Assembly (NCBI GenBank): GCA_038526245.1
Contig: JBCBGZ010000066.1
Coordinates: 1-15,017 of the forward strand
Source: UBA5336 sp038526245
Lineage (GTDB): Bacteria; Pseudomonadota; Alphaproteobacteria; Caulobacterales; Hyphomonadaceae
DNA: 15,017 bases
Direction: 5' to 3'
Part shown: positions 1 to 6,693 of the stretch, piece by piece
Layout: the number at the start of each line of letters is the position of its first letter
How positions within the stretch are numbered: position 1 is the stretch's first letter
Notes under the pieces: model-generated
The model's database searches: none
What the model saw: the letters and a program-made list of their open reading frames with translations, nothing else
Told to the model about the DNA's origin: nothing
Position numbers and translations under genes: made by a program

Positions 1-329
1 GCTGCCAGCTCGATGCCCTTGTCGGCCATGAAGTCGCGCAGCTCGCCGCTTTCATACATCTCTCGGAGGATGTCGCAGCCGCCGACAAACTCGCCCTTCA
101 CATAGAGTTGGGGAATGGTGGGCCAGTCGCTGTAGACCTTGATGCCTTCGCGCACGCCCATGTCCTCTAGCACATTGGTCGAGACATACTCGACGCCCAG
201 AACGTCAAGGATCTGCACCACGGTCGAGCTAAACCCGCATTGGGGGAAGGTCGGTGTGCCCTTCATGAACAGGACGACGTCATTCGCCTTAACGGCTTCG
301 TCGATGGCCTTTTGCACATCATCGGACAT
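1..329 (-). CDS. grxD: Monothiol glutaredoxin, Grx4 type (3' end cut by window)
   Basis: Monothiol CGFS glutaredoxin, which in this family carries a bridging [2Fe-2S] cluster with glutathione, delivers clusters and partners with BolA proteins in the cytosol. Translation of the minus strand from the ATG at 329 gives a thioredoxin-like fold with MKGTP at 22-26, the CGFS active site at residues 31-34 and the WPTIPQLYVKGEFVGG segment that binds glutathione. The 109 visible codons compare with about 110-115 for the family, so only a few C-terminal residues lie beyond the window edge. An AGAGGAG ribosome binding site sits about 10 bases upstream of the ATG. The gene follows the uncharacterised gene at 422-1138 on the same strand after 92 bases. 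A bolA gene, its usual partner, lies 4.7 kb away on the same strand. Identification is secure from the active site and flanking motifs. Confidence 0.96.
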   Translation of the reverse strand, partial: MSDDVQKAIDEAVKANDVVLFMKGTPTFPQCGFSSTVVQILDVLGVEYVSTNVLEDMGVREGIKVYSDWPTIPQLYVKGEFVGGCDILREMYESGELRDFMADKGIELA

Positions 330-421
330 GGAAATTGGCGCTCCTCTGCGCGTTTGTCTTTGCTGGAGCCCATGTGAGGACAGGTGGGCGAGCGGTCAAG
401 GCGTAGCTAACTCTGCGGGCT

Positions 422-1138
422 TTAGTGCAACAGAAGCTGGTAGCCCGCATCGGTGTCGTCGTCATAGTCGCCCGGTTCTATGGGGTCGCCGTTGAAGTAG
501 ACCGCGATATCGTCGCCAATCTCGCGATAACCATTGAAACGCATGACAAGGTTCCACTCATCATGGGCCCCTTTGCTGTAGGCGCTTGACCCGCGGATGG
601 CGTAGTAGCGCAGGAACCTCGCGCGCTTTTCCGGATCTTCCGCGATCTCCTTCAGGCTTTTAGATGTCTTGGCATGCGCGTCGAGCCAGGCCGCGACGGT
701 GCCGATACGGTCGTCGCACGTGGCGCCAAAGAAGGACCAAACATCCTTCGGTCCCACGAAATACACCATGTCGATGAGCGAGCCCTTCCGGTCGGGCCCC
801 GCCAACACGTCGGCCCAAACCGCCATATAGTCGCCACCGCGCGCTGACTTCGGCAGATTGTACTTTGCTGGATTCAGCACCCAGAGCTGGTCGCCAAACT
901 GTCGCTCAACGTCTGCGGTGATCGCTGCGGCCATGTCCGTATTGGTCTGGAAGTGGCCTCCGCCCCGGCTGCTGATCGGGACCGAGAGATAGGCGAAGAA
1001 TTTACCGGCCGCTTTTTGCTCAGCGACCTCTTCGGAGATTTCGTCGATGAGGTGCTCAATGGGTTCCACCAGGCCCGGGTCGATATTGAACACAAAGCCT
1101 GCGCGGCTCTGATATGGTAGTCTCAAAGTGTGTGACAT
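422..1138 (-). CDS. Conserved hypothetical protein, possible nucleoside deoxyribosyltransferase-like fold
   Basis: I do not recognise a named family for this 238-residue soluble protein, which has no signal peptide or membrane segment. Around residues 46-55 it reads KFFAYLSVPIS, followed by a Gly-rich turn, then a helix, then LWVLNPAKYNLP, an acidic/aromatic helix and DMVYFVGPKDVW. This order (strand ending in a small-Pro-Ile turn, helix, strand-Asn-Pro, helix, hydrophobic strand) resembles nucleoside 2-deoxyribosyltransferase and DUF4406-type Rossmann folds, but that is inference from pattern only. A C-terminal part (about 165-238) with RYYAIRGSSAYSKGAHDEWN and an acidic tail is unlike those families. 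I chose the ATG at 1138 over a GTG at 1141, because GAGGGG then lies 7 bases from the ATG but only 4 from the GTG. It is divergent from the thioesterase gene and upstream of grxD, with which it may be co-transcribed. Confidence 0.8.
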   Translation of the reverse strand: MSHTLRLPYQSRAGFVFNIDPGLVEPIEHLIDEISEEVAEQKAAGKFFAYLSVPISSRGGGHFQTNTDMAAAITADVERQFGDQLWVLNPAKYNLPKSARGGDYMAVWADVLAGPDRKGSLIDMVYFVGPKDVWSFFGATCDDRIGTVAAWLDAHAKTSKSLKEIAEDPEKRARFLRYYAIRGSSAYSKGAHDEWNLVMRFNGYREIGDDIAVYFNGDPIEPGDYDDDTDAGYQLLLH

Positions 1139-1176
1139 CACGCGTCCCCTCGTTCAGTGTTGAGGTCCAAGTCTAT

Positions 1177-1206
1177 CCGACCGGGTGGACTTGCGAAACC
1201 GGTCGG
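1177..1206. repeat. 8-bp inverted repeat in divergent intergenic region
   Basis: CCGACCGG (1177-1184) and CCGGTCGG (1199-1206) are perfect inverted arms separated by 14 bases. They lie in the 146-base gap between the divergent hypothetical gene (start 1138) and thioesterase gene (start 1285). It could be an operator for a dimeric regulator or a leader hairpin; nothing in the sequence decides between them. Such repeats also arise by chance in GC-rich DNA. Confidence 0.35.
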
Positions 1207-1224
1207 CGCGCCTGTGACAGTTTT

Positions 1225-1241
1225 GCCCGGCGTAACCGGGC
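1225..1241. repeat. 6-bp hairpin upstream of thioesterase gene
   Basis: GCCCGG (1225-1230), loop CGTAA, CCGGGC (1236-1241). This perfect stem lies 34 bases before the thioesterase ribosome binding site. No T-run follows it on either strand, so it is not a convincing intrinsic terminator. It may be a leader hairpin or a chance GC-rich stem. Confidence 0.3.
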
Positions 1242-1284
1242 CCTTTGGAGACTAGGCTCGTAGTGAGCTGCCATGGAGGTGACC

Positions 1285-1674
1285 TTGTCCGATAATCTTT
1301 CCGACGCCATGCCGTTTTCGAAACTGATGGGCGTGGTGATCAAGGATGCGCAACCCGATCGCATCACTGGATCACTCTTGGTACGCGAAGACCTCTGTAC
1401 GACTGGCGGCATACTCCATGGCGGAGCGATCATGGCGTTCGCCGATGCGTTAGGTGGGGTTGGCGCTTTCCTGAGCCTTCCCAAAGGGGCGGGCGGGACA
1501 ACAACGGTTGAAAGCAAGACCAATTTCCTGGGCGGCGCAAAGCTCGGGCAGACGGTTCACGCCACCACAACCCCCGTCAAAATCGGCGCGAGACTCTCTG
1601 TGTGGCAGACGCAAATCGAGACCGAGGACGGTAAGCAAGTCGCTCTGGTCACCCAGACCCAGATGGTACTTTAG
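1285..1674 (+). CDS. PaaI-family hotdog-fold acyl-CoA thioesterase
   Basis: Predicted cytosolic thioesterase that hydrolyses acyl- or aryl-CoA thioesters; the true substrate cannot be told from sequence. The 129-residue product has the single hotdog-domain layout: GGILHGGAIMAFADALG at about 41-57 holds the HGG turn (45-47) and the acidic residue (Asp54) at the start of the long central helix, followed by the TTTVESKTNFLGG strand. I chose a TTG start at 1285 because a strong GGAGGT (1275-1280) sits 4 bases before it. The in-frame ATG at 1273 partly overlaps that site and has no clear site of its own; using it would add four residues (MEVT). The gene converges on the PlsC-like gene with only 3 bases between stop codons. 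A fatty-acyl role alongside that neighbour is possible but they are on opposite strands, so not an operon. Confidence 0.9.
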   Translation: MSDNLSDAMPFSKLMGVVIKDAQPDRITGSLLVREDLCTTGGILHGGAIMAFADALGGVGAFLSLPKGAGGTTTVESKTNFLGGAKLGQTVHATTTPVKIGARLSVWQTQIETEDGKQVALVTQTQMVL

Positions 1675-1677
1675 GCG

Positions 1678-2409
1678 TCAGATCCCGCGCATTTCTGGCG
1701 TGTGGAATGGATAGGCAGAGACCGCTTCGGCGGCTGCCCTTGCATCTGGACAGGCGCTATGGGCGCCGCGCAGATCGTCGGGCAGGCCCTCTGCGATGCG
1801 CGCCATGATCTCGGCGCCATAGGCGTCCAGCGCTTCCCGGCGCGCGCGACCTCTGGATGTGATGATGGGTGCTGAAACGGGGGCGTGGTAGGTCACCTTC
1901 AACGGCGCCCTTGTCCCCGTCAGCACGTGCTCGGCGCCCTCAATACTTACCGGCACCACGCGGGCGCCGCTCGTGGCGGCCAGATATGCCATGCCCGGGC
2001 GCGCCGGGCGCAGGAGGCCGGCCCAATTTCCACCTTCAGGAAAAATGCCCATCACCCCGCCTTGCTCCAAAATCTCCAGCGCGCCGCGGAGGGTCGAGCG
2101 GCTGAACGCGCCACGATACGCCGGGATGAAGCCCCACATTTTCGGTATCATGCGCGACCATTTTGGCGAGTTCACACGATCTGCACCACCAACGAATTCC
2201 ACCATGCGCGGCGTGGCAGAGAGGATGACGGGCGGATCGACAAAGGTGAAGTGGTTTGGCGCCAGAATGACCGGTCCTTCGCTGGGCAAATGTTCGAGCC
2301 CGCGTACCTCCATGCGAGACAGCGCCGCCAACAGAGCCTGCGTTGAACCACGCAGAATGGCCCGTATGGCCCGCCGACGCGGGTATCGATACGTATAAAC
2401 CTCTCCCAT
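1678..2409 (-). CDS. PlsC-like lysophospholipid/1-acyl-glycerol-3-phosphate acyltransferase
   Basis: Membrane-associated glycerolipid acyltransferase of the PlsC (LPLAT) superfamily, expected to transfer a fatty acyl group onto a lysophospholipid or related acceptor at the inner membrane. All core motifs are visible in the 243-residue product: APNHFTFVD with the catalytic His53 and Asp58 (H-X4-D), FIPAYRG at 94-100 (acceptor-binding motif II), IFPEGG at 122-127 (motif III) and VPVSIEGAEHV (motif IV). I chose the ATG at 2409. The open frame extends upstream to a TTG at 2481 without a recognisable ribosome binding site, and the extra 24 residues are alanine-rich and unlike the family. No strong site precedes 2409 either, so the start is uncertain. 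It is divergent from the nitroreductase and convergent with the thioesterase. Whether it is the main PlsC of the cell or a paralogue cannot be judged here. Confidence 0.9.
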   Translation of the reverse strand: MGEVYTYRYPRRRAIRAILRGSTQALLAALSRMEVRGLEHLPSEGPVILAPNHFTFVDPPVILSATPRMVEFVGGADRVNSPKWSRMIPKMWGFIPAYRGAFSRSTLRGALEILEQGGVMGIFPEGGNWAGLLRPARPGMAYLAATSGARVVPVSIEGAEHVLTGTRAPLKVTYHAPVSAPIITSRGRARREALDAYGAEIMARIAEGLPDDLRGAHSACPDARAAAEAVSAYPFHTPEMRGI

Positions 2410-2503
2410 CCCACAAAGCCTGGACGCGATTGCCGCAAAGCTCAAGCTTGCGGCTGCGGCCAAAGCCGCCCTAGTTTGCAACTAAAGCCGGAGGAGCGCT
2501 GCT

Positions 2504-3181
2504 ATGAACTATGATGAGGTGATCAATGGGCGGCGGTCCATTCGAGGGTTTCTGGACAAGCCGGTGCCGCGCGATGTGATCGAAGAGGTGCTTGCCCTCG
2601 CGATGCGCGCGCCGACCTCCTACAACACCCAGCCTTGGAACTTCCATATCATTTCTGGAGCGCCCCTCGATGCCATTCGCCAAGGCAATACGGAGCGGAT
2701 CATGGCAGGCGTGCCCGATAGCCGCGAATTTCGCGCCGGTCCGGGTTATGAAAACGAGCATCGCGGTCGCCAGATCGAGATCGCGAAGCAGCTGTTTGGT
2801 GCCATGGGCATTGAGCGCGAGGACAAGGCCGGGCGCCAGGACTGGGTGCTGCGTGGCTTTCGCCAATTCGACGCGCCGGTGTCGGTGATCGTCAGCTACG
2901 ACAAAACCATCCACGGCAGCGATATTGCCCCGTTCGATTGCGGCGGCGTGACGAATGCACTGGTGAACGCCGCATGGTCACGCGGGCTCGGCTGCGTCAT
3001 CAACTCGCAAGGGATCATGCAGAGCCCGGTGGTGCGTGAACACGCAGGCATCCCTGAAGACCAAGTGATCATGATCGCAATCGCCATGGGCTGGCCAGAC
3101 GAGACCTTCCCGGCCAATGCCGTGGTCTCAAAACGCCGCTCCGTGGATGAAGCAGCCCGGTTCGTGGGGTTTGGGGACTAG
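2504..3181 (+). CDS. Nitroreductase-family FMN oxidoreductase
   Basis: Predicted cytosolic FMN-dependent, NAD(P)H-using oxidoreductase of the nitroreductase superfamily (nitroaromatics, quinones or enones as possible acceptors). The 225-residue product begins with the standard NGRRSIRGF (8-16), whose arginines contact the FMN phosphate, then MRAPTSYNTQPWNF (34-47), a classical FMN-binding segment. Near the C-terminus lie the helix GGVTNALVNAAWSRGLGCV and the MIAIAMGWPDE strand that close the fold. A clear GGAGGA ribosome binding site lies just before the ATG at 2504. The stop codon overlaps the stop of the convergent TIR gene: the four bases CTAG (3178-3181) serve as TAG on both strands. The natural substrate is not predictable. 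The family assignment is firm. Confidence 0.93.
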   Translation: MNYDEVINGRRSIRGFLDKPVPRDVIEEVLALAMRAPTSYNTQPWNFHIISGAPLDAIRQGNTERIMAGVPDSREFRAGPGYENEHRGRQIEIAKQLFGAMGIEREDKAGRQDWVLRGFRQFDAPVSVIVSYDKTIHGSDIAPFDCGGVTNALVNAAWSRGLGCVINSQGIMQSPVVREHAGIPEDQVIMIAIAMGWPDETFPANAVVSKRRSVDEAARFVGFGD

Positions 3182-4977
3182 AGCCATATCTCAATGCGAT
3201 TGCGAGGCAGACTGCCATATCGGCCATCAAGCGAGATGACACGATAGGTGTCCGGGTTGGCCCATGCCGCTCGCCCGGGGATTTCCGCCGCAATGTCTGC
3301 GCACAGCACGCGGAGTTCCTCAGCCTGGGCTTCCTGTTGGTCGTAGTAATAGCGCACCGACCGGTTCCGTCCTGGCGCGGCGGGCACCAGCTCGATTCCG
3401 AGCACGCGGTATCCCATCTCCTCTTCGAGGAATATGGCGAGGGTTTCGGCGTCGGTGCGTTGTGCCTCGTCAGAGATGTGCAGGTAGATGTCAGTGATCT
3501 GGAAGGGGTCAGGCCCCCTCAGGGGTGTGCGAGTGGGAACCTCTTCGGTCTTCCCGAGGATATCAACCTGATCGGTATCGGAGCCGGACGTCGGTGTTTC
3601 TGGCGATGGCGCCGGAGAGGGCGGCGGCGTACCGGTTCCACCAGGGGCGGTTGGGCGCGGTGGTCCTGGTTGAGTCACTTCCTGATCAAAATTGTCGTTG
3701 AACCCCAGATCAACGGGCACTGGCTCGCAATCGGGGTCGGCCTTGCAGATGGCCGCACTGGCGCGCTCGCAATTTAGGGGATGAGGCGTTGCCCATTCGC
3801 CCAGATGCTGGAGAGAAAGTGACTTTCGGACACCGCCACTCGCTGCAATCAGCGGACGTTCGATCTCCTCGTTTGGGCGCGCTTGCAAGCAAAGAACGAG
3901 GGCTTGCGCCATGAGATACCGCGCCTGAATCAGGTCGTCCGAGTGGCGCAGGCTACCGCGGATATCAAAGAGGACGTCGGCAGTTTGATCATATGCCTGC
4001 CGATTGAAATGAATACGCGACAGCTCGAGACCGATTTCCATTCGAACGGATTGCACAGCGCCGCGCTGAGCGGGGCTGATGATATCAAGACTGTTCGTCA
4101 AATGCGTGCTGGCCGTATCGAGCAGGTTGTCGAACTCGGGATTGAGGGGATCCTCCATCGCCAGGTTCACGAAACTTCGGCCTGTGGCCCATTCCTTAGA
4201 TGCCTCGGTCAGCATCTTTGTATCTTGATCGGCCAAGTTCAGCGTTTGGTTTGTGAGATAGGCTGTCACAGCCAAGCCAATGCACGACAATAGAGCAAAC
4301 CCACCCAGCGCAGTAAGGATCGCGCGGTTGCGCTTGGTGCGTTGCTCCGCTTGCGCCCGTGCGTCCTGGCTTGCTGTGATATAGGCGGCAATCTGCTCCG
4401 GCACGCCCTCAAGCGCTATCTCCCGCTTCATCCAGGTCTCCGCCTGGGTCAGCTGGTCTCCGGTCAGAAGGTCATCCTCGCCGGCCGTCCACCCATTCGC
4501 CTTGTCTTCATAGCGGCGGCGCAGGCGCAGGCGTTCCAGGTCAAACCGCAGGGCGCGTTTCAGATCGCTCATGCCTTCGTAAAATCCGCGGCCATCGCCG
4601 GGCTGCAGCGGGAAAAAATAAATGTAATTCAGTTTTGCGATCGCATCGTCGGGCAGAAGGGTGAGCGCCCTTGGGACGACCGGGATGAGCCTTTTGCCTG
4701 CTGCCACAGCTTCATCGAACTCGCTCCGGCAATTATCCGAAGTAACCCAGTCATCGGTGAGGACGAACAGGAACGTGTCGCAGGAGGAGATCATCTCACT
4801 CAGGCGCGAGCGCCAGGCTTCGCTGGGGGCGATATCGGTCCGGTCGACCTGTGGATCGTAGCCCTCATCTTTCAGCAACTGAATGATTTGCTGCGTGAAG
4901 TCCCTGTCGTTCCAGGAGTAGGAAACAAATATGTTTCCGCCACTGGCTGCCGCTTCACTTGAGTTCTGCTGAAGCAT
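3178..4977 (-). CDS. Membrane-anchored TIR-domain protein with periplasmic C-terminal module
   Basis: 599-residue predicted single-pass membrane protein. Residues 15-150 form a TIR domain: IFVSYSWND at 16-24, a DRTDI-type loop near 45-49, LFVLTDDW, then SDNCRSEF in which Glu86 matches the catalytic Glu of NAD+-cleaving TIR domains. Residues 168-207 (LLTGDQL...AETWM...YITASQ) resemble the linker seen after TIR domains in bacterial TIR-WD40 proteins. Basic residues (RTKRNR) precede one membrane helix at about 220-242, placing TIR in the cytosol and the rest in the periplasm. The outer part has helices (243-390, perhaps TPR-like), three cysteines (403, 411, 417), a proline-rich linker (about 435-465) and a compact domain (490-599) with SVRYYYD and a terminal RIEIWL. 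The ATG at 4977 fits a GAGGGAG site 7 bases upstream better than the GTG at 4983. It lies 72 bases downstream of bolA. NADase activity, ligand and any defence role are inference. Confidence 0.9.
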   Translation of the reverse strand: MLQQNSSEAAASGGNIFVSYSWNDRDFTQQIIQLLKDEGYDPQVDRTDIAPSEAWRSRLSEMISSCDTFLFVLTDDWVTSDNCRSEFDEAVAAGKRLIPVVPRALTLLPDDAIAKLNYIYFFPLQPGDGRGFYEGMSDLKRALRFDLERLRLRRRYEDKANGWTAGEDDLLTGDQLTQAETWMKREIALEGVPEQIAAYITASQDARAQAEQRTKRNRAILTALGGFALLSCIGLAVTAYLTNQTLNLADQDTKMLTEASKEWATGRSFVNLAMEDPLNPEFDNLLDTASTHLTNSLDIISPAQRGAVQSVRMEIGLELSRIHFNRQAYDQTADVLFDIRGSLRHSDDLIQARYLMAQALVLCLQARPNEEIERPLIAASGGVRKSLSLQHLGEWATPHPLNCERASAAICKADPDCEPVPVDLGFNDNFDQEVTQPGPPRPTAPGGTGTPPPSPAPSPETPTSGSDTDQVDILGKTEEVPTRTPLRGPDPFQITDIYLHISDEAQRTDAETLAIFLEEEMGYRVLGIELVPAAPGRNRSVRYYYDQQEAQAEELRVLCADIAAEIPGRAAWANPDTYRVISLDGRYGSLPRNRIEIWL

Positions 4978-5049
4978 CGCCACACTCCCTCGGGGTTACT
5001 CACGGACTTTATCGTCTATCGCGTTGCGCGCGCCAATCAAACAAATGTG

Positions 5050-5280
5050 TCAGGGCGCTTTGGTCTTCAGAGCCAACGCATGGAGTTCCCCACCCATTTT
5101 TCCCTTCAGCGCCGCATACACCATCTGGTGCTGTTTCACGCGGGACACGCCTGCGAACTGGGCCGACACGATTTCCGCCTGCCAATGGTCATTGTCTCCG
5201 GCGAGGTCTGTCAGCGTGATCTCAGCTTCAGGGAAAGCATCAGTCAGGTGGGCAAGCAGAGTGTCGTGGTCCATGGCCAT
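5050..5280 (-). CDS. bolA: BolA-family protein (IbaG-like)
   Basis: Small 76-residue cytosolic BolA-fold protein; family members bind monothiol CGFS glutaredoxins and share a [2Fe-2S] cluster, acting in iron-sulfur trafficking or iron sensing. Visible landmarks are the loop GDNDHW (28-33), the helix-turn segment FAGVSRVKQHQMVYAAL (42-58) and ELHALALKT (65-73) with the invariant His67 that ligates the cluster. The SRVKQ-Q-VY spacing is closer to IbaG/YrbA than to stress-type BolA. An AAAGGAG site precedes the ATG at 5280 by 7 bases; a second in-frame ATG at 5274 is less well placed. It starts 36 bases after the DUF2799 lipoprotein gene on the same strand and precedes the TIR gene by 72 bases, so the three may share a transcript. 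The usual neighbour grxD lies 4.7 kb further downstream. Confidence 0.93.
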   Translation of the reverse strand: MAMDHDTLLAHLTDAFPEAEITLTDLAGDNDHWQAEIVSAQFAGVSRVKQHQMVYAALKGKMGGELHALALKTKAP

Positions 5281-5316
5281 GGGGTGTCTCCTTTGCGCCT
5301 ATTTAGGAACGCCGGC

Positions 5317-5958
5317 TCAGCGCGCCAGATTGAGCCGCATGCGTTCATAGGCATAAATGGCATTATCGTACTTGGCCTGTTCCTCGCGCATGACAGGGTC
5401 GGCCCGGGCGATTTCAGCATCGACCGCATTGCGCTGTTCGCCGAGTTCGGTGATGCGCTGGGCGATCTGGCTGCGGGCGGCGGGGTCACGCTCGGCATTG
5501 AAGGCCTGGCTCAGGCGCGCGCCTTCGGCATTGATAGCGTCACGTTGGTCGGTCAGTTGTTTGTACTGGGCCTGCATTTGCTGCCAGCGCTGGGCGGCGG
5601 CGCGGGTGTCACGCCCCATCTCGAACGCGCCGCGTTGCGCTGTATCCAGTGGTTCACAGACGAAGGGGTCACCGACGCTCTGGAGCGACGCTTCCAACAG
5701 GGTTGCCGGCTGGCAGTAAGTGGCGAGGCCCTTCTCGCGCCCAGCCGTGTAGGCCTCCAGGTCTGGCTCGATGCCGTGTTCCTTACAGGCGATGATCTCG
5801 TCATTTAGCGCCGTCATCGCCTGGCCAGACTGGCCATCGTTGAACCCGAGCGCGCGCCAGTCCGCACTTGCGCATTGCTCGGCGGACAAGCGTGGTTGGG
5901 ATGCGCATCCTGCCAGCGTCAAAGCCGCAAGCCCGACTGCCAAACTAAACTTTTTCAT
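5317..5958 (-). CDS. DUF2799-type lipoprotein
   Basis: Predicted outer-membrane lipoprotein of unknown function. The N-terminus MKKFSLAVGLAALTLAGC is a lipoprotein signal peptide with lipobox LAGC; Cys18 would be lipidated, and Ala at +2 gives no inner-membrane retention signal. The mature part (about 25-105) matches the DUF2799 pattern I know: C-SADWRALGFNDGQSGQ, an ACKEHGIEPD stretch, YTAGREKGLATYC and a later VC pair, so several cysteines may form disulfides. From about 110 to 205 the protein is rich in Gln, Glu, Arg and Ala without proline, probably a long coiled coil. The start at 5958 follows a modest AAAGGG site. It is the first gene of the minus-strand run lipoprotein-bolA-TIR and is divergent from panD across 262 bases. 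A cell-envelope role is likely but no reaction is known. Confidence 0.88.
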   Translation of the reverse strand: MKKFSLAVGLAALTLAGCASQPRLSAEQCASADWRALGFNDGQSGQAMTALNDEIIACKEHGIEPDLEAYTAGREKGLATYCQPATLLEASLQSVGDPFVCEPLDTAQRGAFEMGRDTRAAAQRWQQMQAQYKQLTDQRDAINAEGARLSQAFNAERDPAARSQIAQRITELGEQRNAVDAEIARADPVMREEQAKYDNAIYAYERMRLNLAR

Positions 5959-6220
5959 ACGCTATGCCCTTTCCCGATTCCCCTGCAGTTTGGCATGGCC
6001 CTGTGCGGGTCTCCGGGTCAATTGTGCGGCGCACACTTTTTTGATCCAAAGTTGGGCTAGGCAAACGAAAACAGCTTTGACGCGGCGCCTGCGTTTGTGC
6101 ATAGGACTGGCGCATCGATTGCAGTGGCGGTGGTTTACGTTGCGGTAGTGCCTTCCCATATAGAAGGCGCTGTCGGGTCCTCCGGTGTGCAGTAAAGATT
6201 ACAGTGGGAGAGTGGGCGGT

Positions 6221-6577
6221 ATGTTCCTCAACATGTTGAAAGCAAAGCTTCATTCTGCGCGGGTTACGCAATGCGACCTGCACTATGAAGGCTCTGTCAG
6301 CATTGATCAGGACTTACTCGATGCGTCCGGTATTCTGCCCCACGAGCGCGTGGACATCTGGAACGTGACCAACGGTTCGCGGATCTCCACATACGCCCTG
6401 GAAGCGCCGCGTGGTTCCAAGACAATTGGCGTGAACGGCGCGGCTGCCCGTCACTTCGCTGTGGGCGATACCGTAATCATCGCGTCTTTTGCCCATGTGG
6501 AAGAAGAACGCGCCCGCCAGCATGCGCCAACAGTAGTGCTGCTCGACGAGGACAACTCGATCAAACGCCCCAGCTAG
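6221..6577 (+). CDS. panD: Aspartate 1-decarboxylase proenzyme
   Basis: Pyruvoyl-dependent enzyme that decarboxylates L-aspartate to beta-alanine for pantothenate and CoA synthesis in the cytosol. The 118-residue proenzyme aligns residue for residue with E. coli PanD at its N-terminus: Lys9, then HYEGS with the self-cleavage bond between Gly24 and Ser25, Ser25 becoming the pyruvoyl group. DIWNVTNGSRISTYA supplies the active-site Arg and Tyr, and VNGAAARHFAVGDTVIIASF is a family signature. I chose the ATG at 6221 with GGGAGA about 9 bases upstream, rather than an in-frame ATG at 6185, because this matches E. coli numbering. The protein is slightly shorter than E. coli PanD (126), ending soon after DNSIKR. 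No panB or panC is nearby. The acyltransferase gene follows 116 bases downstream on the same strand. Confidence 0.97.
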   Translation: MFLNMLKAKLHSARVTQCDLHYEGSVSIDQDLLDASGILPHERVDIWNVTNGSRISTYALEAPRGSKTIGVNGAAARHFAVGDTVIIASFAHVEEERARQHAPTVVLLDEDNSIKRPS

Positions 6578-6693
6578 GCCCCGCGCGCGTTAACAGGGCC
6601 TCCTACGCCGTAAAGACCTTGCGTTCAGCGCTCCATGAATTCGCCGATGTGTTCTTAAGGGGATCGTAGCGGCTTGGTCTTACGACTGAGGAG

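Noticed and set aside
1225..1241. Hairpin as an intrinsic terminator
   Set aside because: No T-run follows the stem on either strand and no gene ends just before it.
2410..2481. 24-residue Ala-rich N-terminal extension of the PlsC-like enzyme as a signal anchor
   Set aside because: It depends on a TTG with no ribosome site; composition looks like chance intergenic translation. Not fully excluded.
4342..4962. 206-codon plus-strand open frame opposite the TIR domain
   Set aside because: The minus strand encodes the recognisable TIR fold; the plus frame is a codon-bias shadow.
5047..5808. 253-codon plus-strand open frame across bolA and the lipoprotein
   Set aside because: It runs antisense to two convincingly identified genes (BolA His motif; lipobox) and shows no family similarity.
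6077..6105. TTGACG, 17-base spacer, CATAGG as panD promoter
   Set aside because: The -35 is good but the -10 matches only weakly, and similar pairs occur by chance in a 262-base gap; no transcription start data.
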